A stretch of 64,000 bases of DNA from Trichobilharzia szidati (Eukaryota > Platyhelminthes > Trematoda > Strigeidida > Schistosomatidae), in the NCBI GenBank assembly GCA_944472155.2, contig OX235272.1, forward strand, positions 88,604,020 through 88,668,019, in the 5' to 3' direction. The notes beneath the pieces were generated by a model. It saw nothing but the letters and a program-made list of their open reading frames with translations, made no database searches and was not told the DNA's origin. The position numbers were made by a program, and so were the translations under genes. The stretch's first letter is position 1. Each line of letters begins with the position of its first letter. Below, piece after piece: positions 32,275 through 43,604 of the stretch.

Positions 32275-32732
32275 AGTTATTTGTAAAAATTATATTTGTA
32301 AAATCTCAGAGAAATTGAAATGAGTAATTCCAACGTTTCGTTCGGCTATCTGGTCTGAACTTCTTCAGGGAAATTAATCGAAATTAACATTACGGAGGTT
32401 TATATATAAAAAGAACATCTCTTTTTTTAAAACTTTGTCCAATCATATGAGTCATGAAACAGGTATCAACATGTATAATAAGCAAAATTGTATGAGCTGT
32501 GATCAAAATTTGACCTCAGACTTCTAAATGTGAAGATAAGGATGGATGGAAACTTGTTGCTAAGAATTGGGTTAGTACACCGGTGATTCCTTAACGCAAA
32601 GAAACATCGGATGAGATAAAGCTAATCCTTAACGATCATGACATAAGAGTGTATTTTCATGTAATTAACACCTTACGCTCATGACCGGTGAAGGTTAAGG
32701 ATAAAATAGAGTAAGAAAACCAACAGAATTGT

Positions 32733-32921
32733 GTGTACCAGATCAGTTGTGGGGACTGTGACGCCGTATATGTAGGAGAAACTTCCAGACAGGTAAATAT
32801 AAGAGTGAAAGAGCATAAACAATGTCTAAAGGTGGTTCCAAAGACCTCTGCAGACTTAAAGAAGCTAGAAAACAGATCAGCGATTGCACTGCACTTCGAT
32901 AGAAACGACACAGAAAAGTGA
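32733..32921 (+). pseudogene. PLE GIY-YIG endonuclease scrap
   Basis: MYQISCGDCDAVYVGETSRQ, followed by VNIRVKEHKQCLK and SAIALHFDRNDTEK, is a well-preserved GIY-YIG core. It has the two tyrosines, the CGDC pair and an arginine-rich helix. The subgroup differs from PLE-1 and PLE-2 and is closest in form to PLE-3. Only about 60 codons survive. Confidence 0.8.
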
Positions 32922-33214
32922 CTTTGATAGGACTAAGGTTCTACAGAAATGTTTTGGTTCGTGTAAAGAAAGACTGACTGCCTAAGCTCACATCTAGGTG
33001 AATCCCAAAAGTTTGAACAGACGTGAAGGTGTGATGTTAGCTGATGCATGGCAAATCCTGATTAATAAATATATTTTTTAAATGGATTTGTATCACTCAT
33101 ACCTGGTCAAAATTCCCGATTGTCTGCATTTTCTTATGGAGAGGCTAACAAATGTTTTACAACTGTTTACCCATGCACACATACAAACACATACCATTGT
33201 ATGCCGCTGTAAAC

Positions 33215-33468
33215 ACATATTTAGTTGCTGGAGGATTTCATCATGAGTGACATCAGTTAGAGAACCACTGGAAAACCTGGGAGTACTGGACGCTGTTTCG
33301 TTCTAGTTTGGGACTCTTCGTCAGTACGCGCCCACCGGGATTCAAACCCAGGACCTTCTGGTTACAAGGCCAGCTCGTAGACCATTGAGCCACTGGGACT
33401 CGATCCAATGGTCCTTGAATTCTAACTTCTGCCAATTCACGACATAGCGCGACATGCATAACAACTAA
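33215..33468 (-). mobile_element. SINE-A copy inside the inverted-repeat PLE
   Basis: Hammerhead relic at about 33287-33335 (stem II and GAAA preserved; core start is ACGAAGA), B-box complement gggattcaaaccc, head ctcgtagaccattgagccac, leader start. It ends at gcgcgacatg. A secondary insertion in the PLE. Confidence 0.8.
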
Positions 33469-33979
33469 ATATTTAGTTATCTGCGACCATGAACTTTTAG
33501 TCGAACGTAATTTGATGAAAAGTACACTCTGTTTAAAGTGTTTAACAAAAGTAGACTAATATTTGTAAGTCTGAGGTCAAATTTCGATCACGGCTACTAC
33601 AATTTTGTTTATTACACATGTTGATACCTGTTTCATGACTCATATGATTGGACAAAGTTTTAAAAAACAAGAGATGTTCTTTTCATATATAAACCTCCGT
33701 AATGTTAATTTCGATTAATTTCCCTGAAGAAGTTCAGACCAGATAGCCGAACGAAACGTTGGAATTACTCATTTCAATTTCGCTGAGATTTTACAAATAT
33801 AATTTTTACAAATGTCTACTTCTCATTCGGCGTCCAATTATTTTGGAACTATTCGGTCAAATCTTGATCACAGTTCATATGAATTAGAAAGTTAGTTGAA
33901 ACATGCAAAATAAGTATAAATACTGTGATCAGATCGTTCAGGAGGGACTTTCCAAACAATTTTTCCCTTACACTGGGTT

Positions 33980-34146
33980 TGATCACTGGTGAGTGAGATC
34001 ATGAGTGCATACTGATGAAGAGTCCCCAACAAGGATGAGAACACCTATTCACTACTCCCTGCTGGCTTTCAGTGGTTCTCTAGCCGAAGTTAGTTCGTCA
34101 GCAACCTGAAACCGGTCAAATCTCTGCAAACCAATACTTGAAAACA
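33980..34146 (+). mobile_element. SINE-A, head lost
   Basis: The hammerhead relic (gcatactgatgaagagtccc, aaggatgag) and the tail (ggttctctagccgaagttag, aaatctctgcaaaccaatacttga) are present. The tRNA head is absent. Confidence 0.7.
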
Positions 34147-36112
34147 TTCTGTAACGGCTTGTTATAACACAACGTTCCACCACTGAAATCTTTTTTAAAC
34201 TGCATTTTATATGTTGCGGAAATTTTTGAAAGATTCTTTTCTTATTTTACTCAGCAGATGGAACTATTAGAAGTAATATTCGTTTTTTAGAAGAGAATTT
34301 TGTGCGTGACAACTGAGTTCATGTGTAAAAAGTACCGCTGTTATAAAAAAGAAAACAAATAATTTAGAGTAAGTCTGTGATTAATTAATACCATATACAC
34401 ACACCCACAAACACACTACTGAGATGTTTCAAAGCAAGCATTCTTAAATTATGTGAAATTCAATGTTCTCAGTAAAATGAGACTACTAATTTTCAGGTTT
34501 CCTTTTAAGAAAAACTGTTTCTTCACATCTTAGTGAAAAGAACATCAGTTAAAGTATCGTATGATAAGAAAGAAGTGATATAACAGACTCTGTAGTCTAA
34601 CTGAAAAACAGACATTCAATCTATAACTGATATACAAAGTAATATTTGTTTGTTTGATTGTGATAAGAAGCAGAATTTAGGACACACGTTCCATCCGTTT
34701 TGAGACTGATCAGCTGGACGTCGCTGCCTCCTAATAATGATAGATGGTGTTCCCAGCAAGACTCAAAGTCACCACTGATCGTTTCGAACGCGAAAGAATT
34801 GGTCACCAGCACGATCTGTCTCCAGGATGTCCACTCTGACGGGACAGTATCTAAATTATTATGGTTCCTATCCACTCCAGTACAAAACTGTTGTTAGTTA
34901 AGCGCCCGTTCGGATGTATTCAACATATATTTACAAGGTATTTTATTAAAGAAGAAATACAAAACCTCACTAGAAATATTATTATATAATAACTATACCC
35001 TGAAATTCTTTAAATGCTATAGAAGCATCAAATAAAGGACCCAACCAGTCGAATTAACTCCCAAAACCGATGTTTATATATCTTTACGTCTCAAGGGTGT
35101 TCACCAAAGTTTGATCACTAAACGAAGAGTCAGAGCGGCATTCACTAGCGCTTATTAAGCTTAACATATTTTCATACAGAAAACGAGATGCTTATTGTCC
35201 TTTAAAACCTCACAGCATCCGAACGATAGTATCACATCCCACTATGTTTAGCAGTTTACATGTATATGTGGAGATACTTACATAGAGAGGACTCATTAAT
35301 CCCTGCAAGTCAGGGCTAAAGAACACATACCTCAGTGGCCGCAAAAACAAATGAGAACAACTGATCAAATTAATCCATGAACTAGATGTCCAGTATTGCG
35401 CATTGCAAAGCATATCATAGAGTGAGGTCATAAAAGTTGATTTCAGTAGTGTCTTTGAATCAATATCTAAAACAGATTTGGTTTATATACTTAAATTCGC
35501 TGAAGCCTTAGCCTTAAAAAGGCTTAAACCTTTTTATACGCTTAAAAATTATTCGTCATTTAATTTGAAGATTAATTTTACTTAGAAGTATTTTCGACCT
35601 CCCGCCTTTCTTTTCTTACCTCATTTCTGCTACCTCTTATCTGTGATCGTGACTGGCAAACATCTTGACCTGTTTAATTGTTAATTCAATTTTGCATTCC
35701 TCATTGATTGATTGGACCGAAATGTTCGACCTCTGTCCTCTCTCTATCCCGCTCTGAGTGCTATTTACGCTAATCCTTTTCCAGCTCTGTCCTTCTGTTA
35801 TTGTGTTTATTTTTGTAATTCAGGCGTAGACAACTTGAATTAATCCGAAAGTAAGTATGACAGTGATCAGTAAACACGAAAGAAGAAAACACTTGACTTT
35901 TTCATTATTTCTTGCATTCTCCCATATCACAATGACTAGCCTATCCAAAAGAATGTCCTACTTATTACTTGAGATTTTATTAATTATGTGAATAGTACTT
36001 ATTTATTTTACAGATGTTTAACCTGCTATCCGATGTAGAAAGTTGTAGGTGACAGGATATCTTTTGCATCTTTTCTGGTTTAAATGTTCAGCAGAACTTT
36101 ATATTGTTGTTG
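34147..36112. other. Two kilobases without assignable content
   Basis: AT-rich, with an (ac)n-like run near 34390-34415. Open frames of up to 84 codons occur on both strands near 34620-34897, antiparallel and without domains. No gene called. Confidence 0.4.
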
Positions 36113-36120
36113 ACTGAAAT

Positions 36121-36362
36121 AGGTTTCTTTTTAATTCCTTAACATTCCCATGGGAACATAGGGCTTCAAGCTAGAGGCTTGAAGTTTCAGTAGCAACGGT
36201 GTTTGTTTTTACGGGATGGAGTTGCTAGCTTCATGCCCGACCTTCTCCCCTTACCAGTCTTCTTATTGGCTTAGTAAGGTAAAGGAGTGCGTCGGCCGGG
36301 AATCAAACCTCTAACCACCTGCGTGGTTGGCGAGCATTCTACCGCTGTGCCACCGATGCACT
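36121..36362 (-). mobile_element. SINE-C copy
   Basis: Minus order: head (B box decayed to gaggtttgattccc complement near 36297-36312), spacer, RTE 5' piece, 3' stem-loop gttcccatgggaac (36147-36160). The flank actgaaat occurs at 36113-36120 and 36363-36370. With one mismatch the repeat extends to about 13 bp (ggtt), which makes it a target-site duplication. Confidence 0.87.
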
Positions 36363-36414
36363 ACTGAAATCGGTTACCCAGAACAGAATTTTCAAGAACT
36401 GGGTTGTATTTATT

Positions 36415-36585
36415 TATCATTTTTATTGTCTTGGGTTCCAAATGGAACGTAGGGATTCGGTGGCACATCTCCACTTCATCCTGTTATTTTCAGTCCTTTT
36501 TACGGCTTCCCGTAAGCTCTCATTTCCTTTTCGCACGATTTCATCCATTTCACCCTCGGACGCCCAAATCTTAATTTTACCGAAC
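36415..36585 (-). pseudogene. RTE 3' terminus scrap
   Basis: Complement of ttgggttccaaatggaacgtagg with a degenerate tail, then ggcacatctccacttc and cgcacgatttcatccatttcaccctcg, matching the last 160 bp of the RTE coding region. Confidence 0.7.
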
Positions 36586-36599
36586 ATTTATACAACATC

Positions 36600-37250
36600 T
36601 TAAAATAAGTTTTTTCTTAGAAAATACAGCAATACCGATGTCCATGTTTCATTTAATAAATTTCATCACATATAAAGTTTTAACGAATTGGAACTCTACT
36701 GTCGACATATGGATGACATATTTTCGATTATGCAAAACAAGAATGAAGCAAAGAGCATCCTAGGCAAGTTCAGTAATGTGCATTCAGCAATAAACTCAAG
36801 CACTGAGAAAGAAAGAAATGAAAGTATCCCATTCCTAAAATGTTTGCTATATAGACCCAGGACAATCAATGCAGACGACTCTCTCGATTAGGATTTTAAG
36901 ATAATCACAGAGTTACTCAGAAAAAATGGTTGTCGAAACAAGTTAATTGATTAAAATATCTGAATTTAGCACCAAGACAAGTCAGTATGACAAAAGCTCC
37001 AAAGAAACCCCTGTTCATTGAAACGGCAGTTTCTTGGTGATAACATTAGCCAAATAGTAACACGGAGTCCGAAGAAAGCAGTAAAAAAAGCATTCAGTTC
37101 ACCACAGGTACACTGTCTCTTCACAACCACTCCGATTTTACTTTTAAGAAATAAGGACAGATTATCTAATTTTGATTCCTCTATTTGTATATACCAGTTT
37201 GACTGTTCCTGCCGAGCTAGTTACAATTTTGTGTACAATTAGGCAGATTT
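36600..37250 (+). pseudogene. PLE copy, RT motif C to endonuclease
   Basis: ELYCRHMDDIFSIM (motif C variant with HMDD, about 36689-36730), SNVHSAINSSTEKERNESIPFLKCLLYR, a gap with stops, LGDNISQIVTRSPKKAVKKAF, then SSICIYQFDCSCRASYNFVYN where the GIY-YIG core begins and then breaks. Confidence 0.8.
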
Positions 37251-37439
37251 ATCACTGCATTTCCGAACATCATCCTGTGTGATTCAATGAGGGACAAACA
37301 AGATCTATTCTTAGCTCTGTTTTAGCCGACATTGTAGATATTGAACATAAAGTTGATATTAATAAGGCATCTAGCGCATTTTTGACTACTTCATCTTTGG
37401 TTGCTTATTACCTAGTCACTCTGGACATTCATTTATTTA

Positions 37440-37767
37440 ATTGGTTGTAGGATTTCATCATGAGCTAACACCGCTTAGAGAACCATTGGAAAACCTACTG
37501 GGAGTAATGGACAGCTGTTTCGTCAACCTAGTTTGGGACTTTTCAGCAGTACGCAACCACCGGAGCTAGAACCCAGGACTTTCTGTTTACAAGGCGAGCT
37601 CGTAGACCATTAAGTCACTGGAACCTGATCCAATGGCCCGTGAATTCTAACTCCTACCAACTCACGATATAGTGCGACCACTTCACAATGTCTTCTTCGA
37701 TGAGTAACTGCCCTCACCTCCTACCTGTCGTAACTTACTGGTCACGTCTTCTCACTAAAACCTCAGG
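37440..37767 (-). mobile_element. SINE-A, left arm of a fold-back
   Basis: Nearly complete: tail, hammerhead relic 37498-37556 (core CTGAAAA, one change from consensus at G8; stem I gtactg/cattac), B-box complement gctagaaccc, head, leader. Confidence 0.82.
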
Positions 37768-38262
37768 TAACTGGTTCTCTAGCCGAAGTTAGCTCATGTT
37801 GAAATCCTGAAACTAATCAAACTAAATCCCTACAAAACCCAATACTTGAAAATTTATCTGATGCTCACTAGCGACTGGCCCTATTCAGGCAGTGACCTGG
37901 GGTTCTAGTGGGAAGCCGTGACCAGTAGGGTACAGCAGGTTGAAGGTGAGGACAGTTACATATCGAAGAAGACACTGCGAAGTGGTCGCGCCATGTAGAG
38001 AATTGGCAGAAGCTAGAACTCGTGGGCTAGCCATTGAAAAGGGTCCCAGAGGCTTAACTGGTCTACAAGCTCGCCTTGTAACCAGAAGGGTGCTGGGTTC
38101 GAACCTCGGTGGGTGAGTAACTCCGAAGAGTCCTAAACTAGGTTGACGAAACAGCTGTCCAGTACTCCCTGCAGGTTTTCCAATGGTTCTCTAAGCGGTG
38201 TTAGCTCATGATGAAATCCTCCAACCAATCAAAGAAAATCCCTACAAACCAATTAATCCTCT
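37768..38262 (+). mobile_element. SINE-A tail piece plus complete copy, right arm of a fold-back
   Basis: 37768-37855 is a plus tail (ggttctctagccgaagttagctcatg...ccaatacttga). 37856-38262 is a full plus copy (gatgctcactagcgactggccctattcagg ... aaacagctgtccagtactccctgcagg). Its head has A box tggctt-like and B box gggttcgaacctcgg. Together with the preceding minus copy it forms an inverted pair. Confidence 0.82.
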
Positions 38263-38494
38263 GCTACTCATTTATTTCTTAATTACCACTTATTTTTTTC
38301 CAAAATTACGCATTGTTCAACCCACTTGTTAACTTTTTTAAGAACTATTTCTATCCTTTGATTGTCTGTGTTAATTTTCTTGATTAATTATCACCTCTTT
38401 AGCCTGCTGACATTGACAAATTATTGCTAACAAATTTATCACCACTGGATTGGTAAATTCTTTTTTGTATTGTATTAAAAATGCTATGTATATA

Positions 38495-38832
38495 TTAAAG
38501 TTTCAAGAGTTTGCTTACAGGGATTTGATTTGTTTCAAATTTGATCACGGATTGATGTTAGTTGCCGAACCACTGAAAACCAGCAGGGACTACTGGGCAG
38601 TTAACTGTTTCGTCACAATTTGGGACTCTTCTGGGTTGCTCACCAACCAAGGTTCGAATCCAGGACCTTTCGGTTACAAGGAAAGCTCTCAGACCATCCA
38701 GTCACCGGGACCCGACTCAGTCCGTGATATGGGCGTGATAGGCACCAGCCATTGTGATTAGAAGTCGTGACCAGTGCAGTCCATCAGGTCGACCATGAAG
38801 ACAAATACTCGCTAATGACACTGGCATTGGAT
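38495..38832 (-). mobile_element. SINE-A copy
   Basis: It uses the same tail variant as at 280 and 610 (gcttacagggatttgatttgtttcaa). Hammerhead relic near 38598-38640 has extra bases in stem III. B-box complement ggttcgaatcc is good. Confidence 0.8.
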
Positions 38833-39789
38833 GGATCTAACTGAAAATTAAATATTTCTTCTTTCACTCCTTTTGCCTTCTGATATAAATATACGGAGTT
38901 AATGTATTTTAAGACTGTTTCTTCAACATACCTTTCACAATGAATAAAATTAATGAGATAGAAATTAAATCTCATGAAACTTTTGACACGAGATGTAAAT
39001 TTATTATATGTCTATTTTTAAACTGTCTCCTTGCGTGTGTGTGTGTGACTTCATATTGTCATTTTATAATGATTATGTTGTGTGTGTTTTTTATTGTTCA
39101 GACGCCATTATCCCATCATCATAATCATCATTACTGGAAAAATAGCCAAGGAATCATGAGTTTTACCTTCTGCTTTAGTAATGTTGATAAAAATAGAGCA
39201 AAAACGGAAATTCAAGAGGAAAAAGAAAAAGAAACAACAACATTTTCTTTGTTTTTTATAACAAAATCAATAACCTTGTAAAAATTGTTAAGCATATAAA
39301 CAATTGAACTTTGAACAATAATAATAATGACAATAATAATCTACTTTATTCCAAAAACAGTACTTATAATACAGAATGAAGTTCTCATCATTTGTCACAA
39401 TACTGCATCTGATTTACTCAAAATATAAATAAAATTAAAACAAAATTAACCAGAGGAATTTGTCCACATTTACGGTATAAATTCAAAGATATTGGAAGTA
39501 CAAAATGAGAATAACAAATATAATAATAATAATAACAGGGAGTTTGTTTCATACAGTATTGTCGATTCATTTTGGAAATTTTAGCATGTTAAAGATTATT
39601 GAATCTAATGTTCTGTTGATATAGTATTGTGAGGGGAAAGGCAAAATTAACAGTCATAACACAGCTTAAATTATGTTTACACTTTTGAGAAAATAAACAA
39701 ATAAAAACAAAAAATTGAGAGGATTATAAGTATAAGAAGAACAATAACAATAAAGGTTGATGTTGTAAGGGTGGAGGAAATGGTTTATT
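38833..39789. other. No gene; probable CR1-like 3' UTR at the right
   Basis: A (gt)n run at 39035-39051. From about 39300 on there are repeated aataat runs and AT-rich sequence downstream (minus strand) of the CR1-like stop at 39838. This could be its 3' UTR or tail. Confidence 0.4.
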
Positions 39790-40645
39790 TAGTAGTGCAA
39801 AGAAGGTTAGTTAGTTCATGCCTAACACATAAAGCACTCAAATATGGTATTGTGGAATTTTTATACTTAGACGTACATGCATAAAGTCTTTTGAAAAGAT
39901 TTCTTGTTTTACCTGAGGAGACACAAGGTTGGAGCTGCGGGTGCTGGGTGGATGCTCACAGTCTGACAAAATCCCTTTAGCAAATTTGTTGCATGAAATC
40001 AAGTGCCTATCAATGACGATGTCAACGATATGGCCCAATGGGATACCACTCGCCCTACTGACAGCTATCTTCAGAGTTCTACGAAGTATGATATAGTCTT
40101 TTTTAAGTAACCTAGGAAAGAATAAGGGTGAACAGTAAAGAAGAATAGGTAAGATGCAAGAATTGACAAACTGTAGGAGGAGGGGTTGAGTTATGCCTGA
40201 GTGCCTTAACTTCTTAATGTAAAATGTCAGACGGAATATTTCATTAGAAATCGCTAAGACGTGGGAAGACCAGGATAGATCAGAAGAAAGAATTAGTCCA
40301 AGATAATTAACGTAGGGCGATGATCCTTTACCTCGCTAAGCCAGAAATAATGCTGGTGAAGAGGAAAGGTTGGGCATGAGGCTGGCAACCCCATCCTGTA
40401 AAATAAACACTGCTACAGAAACTTCAAGCCACTAGCTTGAAGCCCTATGTTCCACTGGGAACGGAAGGAAAAAAACTATTTGATTTCTATATCACTATCA
40501 TCAATTTCGCAAAGGTCATGGGAACCAACAGCTTCATCATTTAACTTTCTTTTACATCGGAAACTGAAATTAACAGTCTGACATTTGAAAGGATTTAGTT
40601 CAAGACCATTAAACAATATTATTATAATATGATTGTTTTTATGAA
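39790..40645 (-). pseudogene. CR1-like LINE, RT C-terminal part, split by SINE-C
   Basis: From 40645 down: NGLELNPFKCQTVNFSFRCKRKLNDEAVGSHDLCEIDD. The 145 bp SINE-C insertion interrupts it. Then SPYVNYLGLILSSDLSWSSHVLAIS, EIFRLTFYIKKLRHSGITQP, FVNSCILPILLYCSP, RRTLKIAVSRASGIPLGHIVDI and a stop at 39838. The frame is open for about 160 codons from 40320 to 39838, so this copy is younger than the one at 2.3-3.1 kb. YLGL...SW is the usual post-RT signature of CR1/jockey-type proteins. Confidence 0.82.
40328..40470 (+). mobile_element. SINE-C, head-truncated, nested in CR1
   Basis: It starts in the spacer (tcctttacctcgctaagcc), runs through the RTE 5' piece (tggcaaccccatcctgtaaaa, ctacagaaacttcaag) and ends gccctatgttccactgggaacgg. 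The tRNA head is missing, consistent with 5' truncation during reverse transcription. Confidence 0.85.
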
Positions 40646-40774
40646 CGTAATTTTGACAGTATATAAATGTATATATAGGCTTAATTTTCTAACACAAAGA
40701 TTTTTCATTGAAACAAATAATTGACTCCTTTCTTATTTTTAAATACAACTTTTAAAATAAAATGAGAAAAGCTC

Positions 40775-41112
40775 AGTCGTTAGATTTTCGTCATGGAGCA
40801 ACATCATTTAGGGAGATTATTGAATACCGTGGAGCACTGGACAACTGTTTTGTTCTAGCTTTGGACTCCTCAGCAGTGAGCACCAACGACCACACAGCCG
40901 GGGGTCCAATCCAGGATCTCTGGATTACGAGACTAATCTTGTTAATCATTCAGACACCAGGGCAGGAATCCGGTGACCTATGAATTGTCACTTTGTCTAT
41001 TCCTGGTATAGTTTTAGCTTCAATCACTGCCTACGGCAGGCATCCACTTCACCTCGATGACATGATGGACCCAACTGGTCACGACTTCCCACTGTAGCTT
41101 CAGAAAATCCAT
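40775..41112 (-). mobile_element. SINE-A copy, divergent subfamily
   Basis: Hammerhead relic at about 40832-40880 reads CACTG-CTGAGGA core on the minus strand. All invariant bases of the first core strand are present, but GAAA has become AAAA. Head and leader follow with B-box complement gggggtccaatccagg. Confidence 0.7.
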
Positions 41113-41534
41113 CCAGTAGCTGTGGATGAGCTGGCGATTAGCATTCAGATTGTAGGATTTGTGAGGATTTTGGATTAATTATAATTGTTAGGCTTTTGTT
41201 GCTATATGACGAGTTGACAGACTTAGAATTCAGGGGGTGCAATGAATTCTACGTGTAACGGTCGAAGACGAAAGACCTAGTGAATGCTTGTTTAATTGGA
41301 AATTGGTATCTCTATACAGCCAAATTATATACACTTTATCTTCAAATCAGCATTTGCACAGACCTTCATGTTGTTTTACTTCTGGCCTTCATATTGTGTT
41401 TCATTGTGTTCCTTTCATTCGTCTCCCATGTATCTCCACAACACTGTACCATTTGCCTTCTCTGAAATCAAATGTATCTCCTTGATATATGAAGTTTTAG
41501 TGACAATTAACGTCTCTTTATATACTACTGATAA

Positions 41535-41792
41535 ATCTTATCAGTAGCACTCGCCATATACGCAGTGCAAGTGGCTGAATGATCGTAGAGGTTGGTCTTG
41601 TAACCCGAGGGTCCTGGGTCCGATCCCTGGCGAGGTTATGAATGCTCACTAGTGAAGCGTCTCAAAATAGGATGAAACAGTTGTCCAGTGCTCCTTCGTT
41701 TCCGACAGTCTTTCTAACTAATGTTATTTCGTGAAGAGAATCTAACAAATGAAATTAATCGAAAACCCCCTTTGAATCCTACACTCTAAAAT
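41535..41792 (+). mobile_element. SINE-A copy, divergent subfamily
   Basis: Head gtggctgaatgatcg...tcttgtaacc, B box gggtccgatccctgg, hammerhead relic (gaagcgtctc, gatgaaacagttgtccagtgctcc, 41660-41695) and tail. Pairs in type with the copy at 40.8 kb. Confidence 0.7.
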
Positions 41793-42194
41793 GAGAGGAT
41801 TTCTATTTTTAAACATAAAATGGAGGCAGAATTAAAAATGTCTGGTCAGTGATGGCTATCAGTAGAATCCAAGGTCATCGCATTTCTTCTTATTCATGGC
41901 TGATAACCTGGATGTTTTGTGTTTGCTTACCTTATTTGCTTGATATATTAAATTGGCGCGTTTTTTGAGCCACAGTGATCACGAATCGACAGAGAAGACA
42001 CAACGAGCGAGAGAGCGAATATATATTTACAATATAGTAGCCATAATAATGGCCCGATTTAAAAAGATACAATCAATAGACAGACAAAGTATCGATCTTA
42101 TATTACTTAGCAGGCATTATTTAAAAAGATAAAATCAACTGTATGTTAAATATAGATCCTCACATCAGGATGTATCCGTATTCCTAGTAAGTGA
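41793..42194. other. Nothing recognised
   Basis: No frame or repeat family identified. Confidence 0.4.
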
Positions 42195-42292
42195 TGATGT
42201 TCTCATCGAGACTCGAATTTAGCACCCGCCGTTTCACATATCAGAGTTTTATCCATTAGATCACTGAGCCACAAAAGCCACCTTTTCAGGGA
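42195..42292 (-). repeat. tRNA-like SINE head, family unclear
   Basis: The minus strand has an A-box-like tggctcagtgatctaatgg and a B-box-like ctaaattcgagtctcg at roughly tRNA spacing. No acceptor stem closes it. It is not SINE-A, B or C and may be a further SINE family. Confidence 0.4.
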
Positions 42293-42397
42293 ACAGCATC
42301 AGCTATTATGAAGAGAAGCTTTGAAAACTTAAACTTATAACCACATGAATAATTTCACATACTAACACGGCTTATTCATATTATAACAATTCCAAGA

Positions 42398-42612
42398 TGG
42401 TTTGTTGTTTCGTCCTAGTTTGGGACTCTTCATCAGTACGCACCCACCGGGATTTGAACCCAGGACCTTCTGGTTACAAGGCGAGCTCGTATACCATTAA
42501 GCCACTGGGACCCGATCCAATGGCCCATGAATTCTAACTTCTGCCAATTCACGATATAGCGCGACCCCTAGCCAATGTCTTCGGCGAGTATTTGTCCTCA
42601 CACCGTCACGCG
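42398..42612 (-). mobile_element. SINE-A, 3'-truncated
   Basis: It runs from the hammerhead relic (ttgtttcgtcctagtttggg, 42405-42425), through a clean B-box complement (gggatttgaaccc) and head, to the leader cgagtatttgtcctcac. Confidence 0.8.
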
Positions 42613-42779
42613 TCAATATCTGTGAGATTCAGAAATAGAAAAGAAAATGAAGAGCTGTTTCGTCTCAGTTTAGAAGTCTCCGTGGAGTTTACTTACACAG
42701 CCACAAGAGAATGGACTGAAAAGTGAAAAAAGTAAACATTTCATCATTCAGATAATGAGTTAAACTGCACAGTCTACAT

Positions 42780-43330
42780 TATCAAGCTTTCTTATCAAAG
42801 AAAAGACGTTCAGCGAAGAGCTACTCTTTTCGGCAGTATCATTCTCAAGCTGTACAATCGCATATACTCATTGTAAATTTTCTTAGCCACAAAAGGAATA
42901 TTTCAAAATATTTGTCATTAGAATTGTAAATTTTAGGTATATCACATGATATAAAAAGCGCTCATTGGGTAGAAATTAAAATTAAATCAGTAAATTTAGT
43001 GGTATATTGTAATTGGCCAGATTGAGTAGAATTCAGCTAGAAGTCAAGTTGTGGTAATAAAGAGTAGAGACTTAATAGGGAACGAGGGACGAAAATAATA
43101 ATAATTACAAAACAAAAATTATGCATCCAGTATTAAAATAGATCAGGACCATTGTAGATATAGTGACTGAACAAACTTCTTTTGTATGCAGAGTTCGGAA
43201 CTTGACATATGAATTGCCATCGCTTCTGCAGTTTGAAGAAATTTGATTCATGCTCCTTTAGCGAAAATCCCACGTATTCTGTGGATGACTTTGAAGTTTG
43301 TTTGTGGGTTCGTTTGATATTCAAATTTGA
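42780..43330 (-). pseudogene. Probable PLE 3' end
   Basis: 43324-43135 (minus) reads KEHESNFFKLQKRW and SAYKRSLFSHYIYNG, like a PLE tail after the endonuclease. 42790-42870 holds the complement of a terminal module (ctcttttcggcagtatcattctcaag) resembling the PLE-1 terminus. No catalytic core remains. Confidence 0.45.
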
Positions 43331-43339
43331 TCAGGTGTA

Positions 43340-43588
43340 ATCGTAGTTCCCTTGCGTTCTAAGTGGACATATAGTTTTAAGATTTTCTGATTTTTCAGTA
43401 GCATTGGTATTGTTTTTTGAGGCGATGGCGTTTCTAGACTCATGTCCCTAACCATCCTTCTTTTCCAGGTTCACTACTAGCCAGCTGACTAACTGAGGCT
43501 CAGAACTGTGTCGGCCGGGAATCGATTCCCAGACTACATGAGTGGTTGGCGAGTATTCTACGATTGAACTAGAGACATAGTGGTAGCT
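43340..43588 (-). mobile_element. SINE-C-like copy, diverged
   Basis: Ends with a degenerate 3' stem (gttcccttgcgttctaagtgg), RTE 5' piece (gcgtttctagactcatgtccctaacc), head complement gtcggccgggaatcgattccc...gtggttggcgagtattctacg. Confidence 0.7.
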
Positions 43589-43604
43589 AAGTGGCATCAG
43601 CTGT

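Larger units (their letters stand above)
32275..33815. mobile_element. PLE remnant flanked by inverted terminal repeats
   Basis: The left arm at 32275-32530 and right arm at 33565-33815 are reverse complements over about 250 bp with few differences (aaattaatcgaaattaacattacgg / ccgtaatgttaatttcgattaattt). Each carries the CTGAAGA ... GAAACGTTGG module (32336-32368; 33724-33760). Between them lie an endonuclease scrap and a later SINE-A. Inverted terminal copies are a documented Penelope arrangement. Confidence 0.75.

Noticed and set aside
34690..34760. Hammerhead-like sequence near tcccagcaagactc
   Set aside because: No CTGATGA plus GAAA pair at the right spacing on either strand.
37440..38262. 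CRISPR-like or terminal-inverted-repeat transposon from the inverted arms
   Set aside because: The arms are two SINE-A copies in opposite orientation, with recognisable heads and tails.
39035..39051. Microsatellites such as (gt)n here, (ac)n at 51881 and (tga)n at 20254
   Set aside because: Short, ordinary simple repeats with no structural link to other features.
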